Assembly (NCBI GenBank): GCA_022495995.1
Contig: JAFEMH010000334.1
Coordinates: 248,001-312,000, forward strand
Length of the DNA stretch: 64,000 bases
From: Adenophora triphylla var. japonica
Lineage: Eukaryota > Streptophyta > Magnoliopsida > Asterales > Campanulaceae
Reading direction: 5' to 3'
A program made the translations under genes and the position numbers. Position 1 is the stretch's first letter; each line of letters opens with the position of its first letter. The notes beneath the pieces were generated by a model. The model saw nothing but the letters and a program-made list of their open reading frames with translations, was not told where the DNA came from and did no database searches. Shown here piece by piece: positions 45,233 to 54,730 of the stretch.

Positions 45233-46738
45233 TTAGCATCTCCGGACTCTGAGGTATTCTGATGAGATTTGCCCCGATAGTCCCTTGGTTGATTCGAAGG
45301 AGGTAACCCCGGTGCCCGAGTGCGGACACGCAGCTATTGTCTCGGCTTCGTTTCCTATGAGGAAACTATCCCCTCGGATGACTTCGAGATCTCCCTGCCG
45401 GTTAATGAACTTAACACACTGATGGAGAGTGGAAGCTATGGCTTTCATGTGGTGTAGCCAAGGGCGTCCCAAAAGAGCTGTGAACTCGGATGGAATGTCC
45501 ATCACGTGGAATTTTGCTGGCACCATTTGGGTTTCGAACCAGAGTTCCAGAGTCACCGTCCCCAGGATGGGACGAGACGAGCTGTCGTAGGCCTTGATAG
45601 TCCGAGTAGACGGAATCAGGTGGCTTTCATTGATACGGAGGGCTCGCATCATGCTGAGAGGGAGAACATTAACGGCTGACCCGTTGTCTACCAATACTCC
45701 GGGGAGTGATATGGTGTTGAGCTTGAGAGTGATGTACAGAGCTTCGTTGTGCCCCGAGGCGTCTCTCGGTAAGTCTTCGTCACAGAACGTGATCATGCTG
45801 CCATACAGACGGGAGTCGTAGATCTCGTCTCTATCCGTAGAAGGAGAGTCATCCAGCCATCCGTTTCCTGTCTTCCTCTTGCGAGGTAAAGCCTTTGCTG
45901 GAACCTCGGGATTGTGTTGAGGCTGCTTGTGGCGGTTGCCGCCCTTGGTTAGCACATTGATCGAGTGCGAGTGCCAAGCTGACTTTGATCTTCCTTTACC
46001 GGTCCGAGCTCGGAAGCTGGACAAATTGAATCTTGGCTGATCCTGCGGGGGATTAGGCTTCTGACTGGCAGTAAGATTACCAAGATCTGAGGTATTCCGG
46101 TGTCCCAGGGTCTGAATTCTGGTTTCAGCGGGACTTTTCGGCTTTCCCACCCCTGTTTGCTCTAAAGCTGCATGGCCTGGAGGCAAGGAGGACTGGCTGG
46201 AGTACAGTACGTAGTAGTCGAACCTCCCGGAAGGTTCTCCGAGCGTACCTACACTGGTGTCCCCAGCTTCGTATCTTTCTCTCAGTTGCTGTTGAGAGGA
46301 CTTCTTCTTCTGTTTTTGCGGAGGATTGCTCCGGACCATATCTTGAGACTCGTACTCCAAGCAGGCGGAACAGTCACAAACATCGTAGCTGATGTGGACA
46401 TTAGAGGAGGACCCAGCTGAAAGAGGCGGAGAAACTGGTACTATGGCAATCTTCTTGGGCACCCACTCAATGGAATTCACGCTGTTATTGTTCGGAAAAG
46501 GGTTTCCGACTGTATTGGGCCCACGGGGGCGCTCCAACTTGCCTTCTTCTATCAAGTTCTGGATTTCGTATCGTAACCCCAAACAGTTGTCAGTGGTATG
46601 GCCGTGATACTGATGGAAGGCACAGTATTTGCTCTTGTCCGCATTGGCTACGGGATTCTTGGGTTTGTAATTGGCAACGGGTTTAAGGAGACCCTCCTTG
46701 ATTAACCCTTCCAGCATCTTGCTCAGTGGCATGTCCAA
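45233..46738 (-). CDS. gag C-terminus with first protease domain of element A
   Basis: An open frame of 501 codons, continuing gag. It has the Cys/His motif CAFHQYHGHTTDNC (residues about 38-52) and a CDCSACLEYE cluster. A low-complexity Lys/Gln/Pro region follows. The aspartic protease then shows VLVDNGSAVNVLP, AYDSSSRPILG and FTALLGRPWLH (about residues 350-430). The active-site triad reads D-N-G rather than the usual D-S/T-G, a variant also seen in some plant gypsy families. The frame ends QISSEYLRVRRC at a stop, and the unknown region follows. The same gag-protease arrangement is in copy A'. Confidence 0.85.
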   Translation of the reverse strand: MDMPLSKMLEGLIKEGLLKPVANYKPKNPVANADKSKYCAFHQYHGHTTDNCLGLRYEIQNLIEEGKLERPRGPNTVGNPFPNNNSVNSIEWVPKKIAIVPVSPPLSAGSSSNVHISYDVCDCSACLEYESQDMVRSNPPQKQKKKSSQQQLRERYEAGDTSVGTLGEPSGRFDYYVLYSSQSSLPPGHAALEQTGVGKPKSPAETRIQTLGHRNTSDLGNLTASQKPNPPQDQPRFNLSSFRARTGKGRSKSAWHSHSINVLTKGGNRHKQPQHNPEVPAKALPRKRKTGNGWLDDSPSTDRDEIYDSRLYGSMITFCDEDLPRDASGHNEALYITLKLNTISLPGVLVDNGSAVNVLPLSMMRALRINESHLIPSTRTIKAYDSSSRPILGTVTLELWFETQMVPAKFHVMDIPSEFTALLGRPWLHHMKAIASTLHQCVKFINRQGDLEVIRGDSFLIGNEAETIAACPHSGTGVTSFESTKGLSGQISSEYLRVRRC

Positions 46739-48049
46739 CTTGTCGAAGTGTACGGCAGGCTGCTTCTGAATAGAATTGTTGCTTTGTGGGACCGGGTTTC
46801 GTTACCCGACTATTGTCCCCGATAGATGTAGTTGACAGACGTATCTTTCCCTTTGCCGGGGCCGGTGCGGGATTGAATGCAACCGCTGAGTGGTATCTCG
46901 TATGGCCGTGCAAGAGCCAACTTTTCCTTGAGATCCTTCTCGAACCGTGAGCCGACATTGAGCATGGCCCAGAGATCTGGGAAGAAATGATGACTGATGA
47001 GAGTTCTGATGGACGGTCTTAAGCAGGACTTGAAGATCCGCATATGTTCATCTTTGGAGAGTGGCTCCATGATCTCGGAGAGTTTCCAGCTCCACCTCTT
47101 GTAGAATTCCCCAACACTTTCATTCGCTTTCTGTTCAGTGGTGATTAAGTCCTCGCGACTTGTTTCCCACTCTAGGTTGGATCTGTACCGTTCTAGGAAG
47201 ATGTTACTGATCTGTTCCCAGGTGTGGCGATCCGTAGGCTTGACCCTCAGAAACCATCGTAACGCTGAACTTTTGAGCGTATGCTGGAAGTGGTCGGCCA
47301 TTTGCTGGAGGGTTGCTCCTTTTGCTCTCATGCCGAGAACGTAGGTATCGACGTGCGTTTGAGGACATTCGGTTCCGTCGAATCGGTCCATCTCCGGCAT
47401 TCTGAACTTGGCAGGGAGAGGCGTGACCATTCCCGGATCTGTGGATTTGAGCGTTTCCTGCTTTTAGCTGCTCATGGTGGCTTTCAGGTCTTTCATCTGC
47501 TTGACCATCCAGGCTAAGGTTGGGTCCAGTGGTGGACTTTGAGGCTCGGCGCCGGGTGCTACCACGTGAGCGGTAGTGATTGGAGGTGGAAGGCTTGATA
47601 TATGTGAATATATGGGAGCCTTTTCTGAACTGTATCGGGGTTTGTCCCCGGTGTTTAGGGATTCGTGTATAGGCAACTGGACGAACCCGGGAGGGTATTG
47701 AGGAATATTGGCATCCTGAGATGGTCCAGTGGTGCGCTGGTGATATTGAGTGATGGGAGTAGCACTGGGCTGACCAAAAATGACAGGGTTGCCTTGAGAG
47801 GTGGCAACATGGAGCCTAGGTCGGCTGTTTCCTTGGTTGGAAGGCATCCCGTAAGTTGGCGGGGAGGAACCTGGTTGAAGGTTTGGTGAACTGGTTTCGG
47901 GAATCGTCATCCTCGACTGTGACAAAAGTACCGTCCGACCGGGGATAGCCGCTATACCACGCTCATTCGTAAGCCGCACCACGAAATTCTGCTGATCTTC
48001 TTCGCCTCTTGTGAACCTCACAAGCCCGGATGGCTTCTTCCAAAGTCAT
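46739..48049 (-). pseudogene. gag N-terminus and capsid domain of element A
   Basis: Start near ATG 48047-48049 (MTLEEAIR). A frameshift near 48003 leads to 47464-48021, a Pro-rich N-terminal part ending MVKQMKDLKATMSS at TAA 47464-47466, where A' has a Lys codon. 46810-47430 then gives the capsid-like gag domain: RFDGTECPQTHVDTYVLGMR, ALRWFLRVKPTDRHTWEQIS, ESVGEFYKRW and SCLRPSIRTLISHHFFPDL. Another frame change near 46820 joins the next segment. The product would form the particle shell. Confidence 0.85.
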
Positions 48050-49421
48050 ATCTTACCGGTGGCGGGGTCCTTCCCCGTCACGATTTCTCGGTGAGCTAGA
48101 CATGTCGGAAATTCCGCCGAGGGAACCGAGGGAACCGAAGAACCGCTCGACGCCGCCGTAACGGTGATCTGGCAAGGCGCCGACCCGGAAATCTGAACCA
48201 CTTTACGCTCGCTACAGGGAACGAAAGGAAGGGTTTAGGCTTCGGAAAAGGGGATTTGGCTCAAGGTTTCGGGCTTGTGCAATGTGCGCTACCGATTAAT
48301 GTTTACTTAAAGCGCGTTTTCTCGAGTCCTAATCGGTTGGAAAAGAGCGGGTCTTCTTTTTCGCAACTAATCCTAGAGCTCTAATCGGTGGATCTCGTCA
48401 CTACGCTTATAAGCCCCTCGTTTCCATTGTAGATCATCTTTCTCAGGACGGACTATCCCGAGCGAGGTCTGATAAGGCAAGCGAGTTCCACCGACAAAGG
48501 AAAAAGTGAACTTAAGGCTAGCTGATCACGCAAACTTTCAACATGTGTGACGTACGGGCCACAGTCGAAGTCAACGTCCTTAAGTTAAGGCGGGGATCGT
48601 GCCAAAATTTGGGCATGACCTCTCCTGACTCGCTTGTGCGAGAGACCTTAGCTTTTTAGCGTTGGCCAAGTTGTGGCTGGCACGATACATACGGCGAGGT
48701 TTGGTGACACGGCGTCACATTGAACCTTCGGGTATATTTTTCGGCAGAGCTCCGCGTTAAAGTCAAGGCTGAAGAGCGCGAGACTTCGGGTCAGGAACGA
48801 CCTTTGGTCTCAAACTCTCGAGCTTGACTCGGAGCGGGGCCCGGCGTAAAAAACATACACTTAGGCTTTATGACACGAGCTAAGCCAAAAACCATCCGGG
48901 GTCTTGGACAAAGTGTGACACAAAGAGTACATGGCTTACACGGGCTAGGATGGGATGTTTGGGAAGACCCCGTGCACCCCCGAAAGGTGTCTGGCAGACC
49001 AATCGGAGTGCAACTGATAAGGCCATCCCGGGTTAGGGGTTGTAGTGTGCAGTGTACCGAGGCAGCAAGTGCACGTGAAGTGCGGTGTTCCGAGGCAGCA
49101 AGTGCGCGTAGTGTGCGGTCACTAAAATTCTTTTTCTGAGTAAAACAGAGATTTTTTTTTTTCAGAATGTGTCTTAAAGAATTTATGATGCACAGTTCAA
49201 AAGACAGCATGAAAATCAAACATGAATGGGGATGCACAAACATGGTAAGATTTTGAAAAGTTGACAATGTAATGCCTTTGAAAAACAAACCGTTCGAGGT
49301 TTAAAGGAACTTACACACACGAAAATGAGGAAGGGTAAACGAAAGTTTGACCCACGGAAGGCTTTTTAGAAAACAACGGTAGTTTTGAAAAAAGTATCTT
49401 GTCCCCAGCGGAGTCGCCAAC
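48050..49421 (-). other. 5' leader of element A with primer-binding site
   Basis: Non-coding leader homologous to 3266-4637. The PBS at 49402-49419 reads TGGCGACTCCGCTGGGGA on the minus strand. The plus-strand sequence resembles a tRNA 3' end finishing GGAGTCGCCA, consistent with tRNA-Arg priming known in Ogre-type elements. No extra ORF like Ogre ORF1 is convincing here. Confidence 0.75.
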
Positions 49422-51505
49422 TGAAATTACCCGGGATTTCGCGCGGGCGCGAAACGCGGTTGTCTTTCGCGGAGGGTTGGTGTCTGAGACCTCGCTTCAT
49501 GGGAAGGAAAAATGAGGAGTCGCCACGCGGTTTTTGTATTTTGAGCCCAAACGTTGAGAAACGGCTATTGAAAATGGTGTCGTTTTTATTGGTAGCAAAA
49601 ACTTAGGAAAACGCTTTGAAAATGGGGATCATTTTTATTGGCAGCAAAAACGAGTAAAAAGCTTTTTAGTACCAGAGATTGTTAGGTTCGGAGGTCACGT
49701 TACGTTTCGGGTAAAGTATTATGAGATCGCCTGAAACTCCTCGCATGACGAGTCTTTCTACCTTTCTCAAAAACGTGTGTGTGTGTGTGTGTTTGTGTTT
49801 TTTTGAAATGGGGCTTGAATGACAAGCTTAATCTTGGTTTGAATGTCAAACGTTGATTAGGTGACTTTGTTTGAAAAGACGAGCGTTTGAATGACAAACG
49901 TCGGTTTTGAGTTGAAATGAGCGTTTGCGTGGCAAACGTCGATTTTGAGTTTGAAATGAGCGTTTGCGTGGCAAACGTCGATTTTGAGTTTCAAATGAGC
50001 GTTTGCGTGGCAAACGTCAACTTTAAGTTGAAAAGGAGTTCGAAGGTCGAACTCCGGTTTTTTGAACCGGGCGAGTCATTGTTAATGATTTTTACGGGAA
50101 AAATGCGTATTAAATGATTTTGAGTGTCAAATGACGGCTTTTAGTTTGAAGATGAGCGTTTGGAGGCCAAACGTCATGTCGCGCGTTTTTGAAAGAGAGT
50201 TCAACGGACGAACTCTGGTTTTGAACCGGGCATTACATTGTTAACGATTTTTACGGGAAAAATGCGTATTAAATGATATGCGATCAACGAATCGGGTTGC
50301 GACTCGGACTTTGAAAAGTAAATACTATCACGATCCAAACGGGTCGGACTTGTAAATGACAGTATTTAAAGCAGTGTCAACGGAATCAAACGATCCGGAA
50401 TCGTAAATGACGATCAACGAGGCCAATCGGCTCGGATTTGTAAATGACGATCAACGAGGCCAATCGGCTCGGATTTGTAAATGACAGAAATTAAATGACG
50501 ATCAACGGATCGATCGATCCGGAATTGGTAAATGACGATAAAAGTAAACGGAACGGGGTCGGAACGCCGTTTTAACCCGTGATTACTTCTCTTACGGAAA
50601 GAGAAGAGGATCGAGGGGCTAAAACGTATTAGACCCCGTTAGACGGAGGCGTCTACATTTTGATAATGTTGTTCGAAACGGTTGTAGCGACTGGCGCATA
50701 AACCGAGACGGAACGAGAGATTTAGAGAGAGGGAGTTATACCTATGGCTAGGGTCGACTCCTTTGGCTCGGAAGGTGTGTACGGGACACGAAAAGTAGTT
50801 CGAAAGGTTGTTTCGAAGTAGTAAGGGGCGTATTTGATCGAAATACGAAGGTTTCACGCGAATCGAGACAGAACGGAAGCTCGGAAGGGGTGTAAACCAG
50901 TTTGGGCCGTGGGGTATGTGAATTTTTGGGATAAAAAGTCTCTCTCTTTTGGCTTTGACAGCCATTTCTATTTATAGGTGAAAAATGCAGTAGGAGTCCG
51001 GACGGACTTTGCCTGAATCCAGGGGGTTTTGTGGTATTTTGAGAATTTGAAGGACTTGCTGGCAATTTCAGAAAATGTGCACAGGGAGTCCGGCCGGACT
51101 TGGCTTGCAAATCAGGGGTATTTTGGTCTTTTGGCCTTGATTTGTGATTGAAGAGTGACTAGAGGGAGGTGGCATGGCTGCCACGTGCCCTCTGAGTCAC
51201 CAGCCATGTGGGAGTTCGTTCCCCGATCTCGGTTTTGTCCGTTTTTTAAAATAACAGTCCGGAAAATGTCCGAAATGCCCCCGGAAAGTGCCGGAAAGTG
51301 CGTTTTTCCGGGAAAGACGTACTTTTACGTGTGATGACACGTGTTAAGTACGGTTTAACATCGGGATGCACGGGGCAGTCCCGGGACGTCTCCTTGGCAC
51401 GGCAACGGGGAGTTTAACGAGTTCCGGTTAACCTGGAGCGGGCCAGTTAACGGATTTCGGTTAACTTTCTGACGGATTTGGACGATCCGGATTTGGGTAC
51501 TTACA
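49422..51505 (-). repeat. 5' LTR of element A
   Basis: A 2084-bp LTR, near-identical to 28955-31040. The TATA box on the minus strand is at 50968-50977. Palindromes are AGTCCG-GA-CGGACT at 50995-51008 (17 bp upstream) and perfect AGTCCGGCCGGACT at 51087-51100. The hairpin array is at 49880-50220, with the 39-bp unit at 49922, 49961 and 50000. Confidence 0.96.
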
Positions 51506-51510
51506 CAAAC

Positions 51511-52629
51511 ACTCTCCCAAAGTTTGGAGATCTCTCAACAGCAATGTCCTGGGTTAGGTTTGCATAAAATTCTAACACAAGAGACCTAGAGTAGGGAGCA
51601 GGAAAGTCTAGAGAATTATCTAAGTACCTCTTGGTGAAAAAATCAACAACCCCAAGATTTTCAAAAACCTCCATATTTCGATTTTTTTTCAATCATAAAT
51701 CCCTTATGCAAGTTTAAGGAGAATCGGCTTTCAGCCTCAGGAGAATAGAACAGGGAGCTATACTTTGCATCCAGATCATAAGGGGAACTAGGAATATAAA
51801 CAGAGGACTTACGCTTCCTGGCAACTGATTTGGAGATGGACCTGCTACCACTTGCATGATCAGTTGTGTTCACAGTTGTGTGCACAACAGAGAGTGCAAC
51901 CGGTTGCACAGGAGAGGACATCCTTGGTTTCTTGTGACTGCAATTCTCCAAATTACTGAGAGTATCCTCCGACCCTAGAGATGCAGATTCATCACTTGAA
52001 TCTTCAGGCAGTGATGATGAACCTTCCTCAGCCATAACAGGAGCAGTTTCAGCCTTTGAGGAGCTCCTTGTAATTCTTTTCGAACTCATCTCCCCCTGAA
52101 AACTAGCCGTAGGGGAGAACTGAACCCTCGTCGGAACTTTGGCCTGAACCCTAGCCGGAATTTTCTCTTTTGCCGGGGATTTTCTCTTGATCAGTGTAAT
52201 GAGGGGCTGATCATCTTCATTGAACCCAGCAGTTGGAGGTGCATCTTGAGGGAGATCCTCCTCATCAGAGGAGTCATGCAGAACGAATCGTCACCTTGCA
52301 CCGGCAGCCTTTGATTTGGGAGGGTTCGAAACCCTAGAATTCTTTTTAGGAGCAGCAGAGAGATTCGCCCTTTGGAATAATGCCAACTTACCGGAGTCAA
52401 TCAATAGGTTAGAACGGCGAGAGCCAGGAAATGGAGGGAGACGGGCTGCCTGAACAGCTTCAAGCACGGCTGGGTCATCCACGTTGATGGCCGATTGAGG
52501 GTGGCCAAGGTGCTCTACGTCAACGGGGCGATTGGATTGGGGTTCGCTGATGTGGTCCGCAGCAATGGCTTTGAGACGAGACTTCGCCGGAGAAGACGAA
52601 GAGGTCGCCATGGATTTTTCTGAAATCAA
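51511..52629 (-). pseudogene. N-terminal part of the copia env-like ORF3
   Basis: Start likely ATG 52609-52611 (MATSSSSPAKSR). Apart from one TGA (52291-52293, CGA expected) the frame runs through Lys/Ser/Pro-rich sequence and MSSKRITRSSSKAE. A one-base slip in the T8 run near 51681-51688 then shifts to the frame carrying ENLGVVDFFTKRYLDNSLDF. Element A interrupts it at 51505/51506. The nuclear-type basic clusters (RKRKSS) and the lack of a signal peptide argue against an envelope glycoprotein. The ORF3 position after pol is characteristic of SIRE-type elements. Confidence 0.78.
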
Positions 52630-53652
52630 CCGGTTAGAGAGAGAGACAGAAGAGAGAGAGAGAGAGAGAGAGATGAGAGTTGTGAGAGGAGTTGTGATTT
52701 GACTTGTTTAAACACCAATAAATACACACATTAAATAGGAAGCAATGATCACCACCTTGGAACTAGGAAAGCCAGATGAATATGGAAAGAACAACCGTGT
52801 GTTGCTTGGAGTTGATTGTCCCTTTTAATATTCCAAAAATAAATAATGGATTATCAATTAAAAAATGAACACCTTACCAATTTTTGTGATTTCCTTTCCA
52901 TAATTAAAAATAACACTTTCCTTTGATTGTTCAACCTCCCATACTGTCACCTTTGACAACTTAGAACAAATCAAACACATGACAGGAAAGAATCATCGAA
53001 CACAATAGAAGCATTAGGTCAAAAACATATGAAACGAACAAAAATTTGATTTTATATTTGCCAAGGATTTTGAATGACTTAGATGAATATATGCCTAGAA
53101 TGAGAGAACATGCACACACAGTGAAGATTTTAATCTCAATAAATTGCAACATGGTATGATTAGAGAATATGTTGACAAAACTTGAACACCAAGAAATCGA
53201 TGAGAAAAACACCCTCAATCATGTAGCCTCTAGAATGTCTCCATTTTAGGCATTGAATCAGTCACTGAGAAGGAGCTATTCACACTCACACCATAGTGCT
53301 TGCCCAAATTTTTTTCCCAAGTGATGCACAATAAGTCATTGGCATTGAGCACATGAGTGGAAGCTTCAAAATGAATGGAGACAGCTTGTTCATTTCCTTA
53401 GTGACCTTAGATTAGACACCCACTCCATGATAGGTATCAAACGAGAATTTTTAACAAGGGATAATTACCACCAAGTTAGGAGGGGTCTCACTTTCAAGAG
53501 TCAAGAAGAGTCAATATAGAAAACTAATCAAGTGATCACAAGAGATAATCGTGCAATGAATGAATGCAGGAATACGATTTTTTATTTTTTTTGTGTTTTC
53601 TGTAATATACAATTATACAGAGATGCAGTTAGTTGACTGCACAGTTATGCAG
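52630..53652. other. Spacer between pol and ORF3 of the copia element
   Basis: No gene is seen. It contains a GA microsatellite (52651-52672) beside the ORF3 start and AT-rich sequence. An inverted pair GACTGC...GCAGTC lies at 53635-53654, just past the end of RNase H. An ORF3 promoter or splice acceptor could lie here, but nothing decisive is visible. Confidence 0.5.
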
Positions 53653-54528
53653 TCACCTGTGATCATACAATCCGAGAGAGTTCTTAAGGAAAGAGAATCT
53701 CTCAAATTCCAAAGCCTTGGTAAATATATCAGCAAGTTGATCTGTTGTTCCAACATGTTCAAGAGTAATAATTCTTTGTTCAACAAGATCTCTTATGAAG
53801 TGATGCCTAATGTCAATGTGCTTTGTACGAGAGTGTTGAACAGGATTCTTAGCAATATCCTTGGCACTCATGTTATCACAAAAAACAGTTAGGGTTTCAC
53901 TTTTCAATCCATAATCCGTATCATTTGGTTCATCCACAACAATTGGGTACAACAACTACCTACTGCCACATATTCTGACTCAGCAGTAGACAAAGAAACA
54001 CAATTTTGTTTCTTACTGAACCAAGACACAAGATTATTCCCTAGGTAGAAACACCCTCCCGTGGTGCTCTTCCTATCATCCGTATTGCCAGCCCAGTCGG
54101 AATCACTAAATCCCACAAAATTTGTGTTGGTATCTTTTGTGTAGCTTAACCCCAAATGAGTGGTACCCCCAACATATCTTATGATACGTTTCACAGCTTT
54201 CAAGTGGGATACTTTGGGGTCAGCTTGATACCTAGCACAAATACACACACTGAACATTATGTCAGGTCTGCTAGCTATAAGGTACAGCAAGCTCCCTATC
54301 ATACTCCTGTAGAGGGTGTGATCAACACTTTCACCCTCTTCATCTTTACAAAGCTTTTGGGATGATCCCATAGGAGTTTTCAGGTGTGAGGCATTTTCAA
54401 GATCAAACTTCTTTACCAAATTATTGGCATACTTTGATTGTGAAACTGACATTCCTTCTTTTGTTTGAGAAATTTGAAGACCAAGAAAGAATTTCAGTTC
54501 CCCAACCATGCTCATTTCGAATGTGGAT
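53653..54528 (-). pseudogene. RT C-terminus and RNase H of the copia element
   Basis: 53904-54533 holds FFLGLQISQTKEGMSVSQSK, the RT tail block YRSMIGSLLYLIASRPDIMF, and RNase H with GFSDSDWAGNTDDRKSTTGG and LSTAESEYVAVGSC. The final piece 53653-53955 is in the next frame (HYDRN-like DNMSAKDIAKNPVQHSRTKH, ADIFTKALEFERFSFL), implying a slip near 53930. Residues DSDWAG and AESEY keep the RNase H acidic positions. The MITE separates it from the RT core. Confidence 0.85.
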
Positions 54529-54536
54529 GTCATACT

Positions 54537-54722
54537 CTCTATTCTAAAAGACCCCGCCTAAGGGCGCCTAGGCCCCGCCTAGGCGCTAGGCCCCTCTCCA
54601 ACGCCTAGTTCTAAGCCCCGCCTAGGTCCTGACTAATCCCGATTAGTCCCCGACTAGTTCCCGCCTAGGCGCTAGGCCCGGCTCCGCCGCCTAGCATCCG
54701 CCTAGCGCTTTTTAGAACCTTG
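54537..54722. mobile_element. hAT-type MITE in the copia RT
   Basis: A 186-bp insertion flanked by a perfect 8-bp duplication gtcatact (54529-54536 and 54723-54730). The ends are imperfect inverted repeats sharing TTCTAAAA (CTCTATTCTAAAA and, on the other strand, CAAGGTTCTAAAA). The interior is GC-rich, built of CGCCTAGGCG-like palindromic repeats. 8-bp duplications are characteristic of hAT transposons. It has no coding capacity. Removing it restores contiguity of conserved RT sequence. Confidence 0.85.
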
Positions 54723-54730
54723 GTCATACT

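Larger units (their letters stand above)
28955..51505 (-). mobile_element. Complete Ty3/gypsy Tat-like element A (22.5 kb) inserted in the copia ORF3
   Basis: This is a full-length minus-strand gypsy element. LTRs are 28955-31040 (3') and 49422-51505 (5'), nearly identical by eye. A perfect TSD caaac is at 28950-28954 and 51506-51510. The PBS is 49402-49419 and the polypurine tract TGAGGGGCTAAC (minus) is at 31041-31052. Order 5' to 3' on the minus strand: leader, gag, protease 1, region of unknown function, protease 2, linker, RT, RH and INT, then two PMD genes on the opposite strand, a 34-bp tandem array and the 3' LTR. Size, PBS and layout recall the Ogre/Tat group. Several TGG-to-TGA and similar stops disable gag-pol. 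Confidence 0.96.

Noticed and set aside
48050..49421. Ogre-type ORF1 upstream of gag in element A
   Set aside because: Only short frames without similarity occur; the sequence matches the non-coding leader of A'.
27988..52629. Retroviral envelope gene in the copia element
   Set aside because: The ORF position is env-like, but no signal peptide, transmembrane segment or cleavage motif is visible; it matches plant transposon ORF3 proteins instead.
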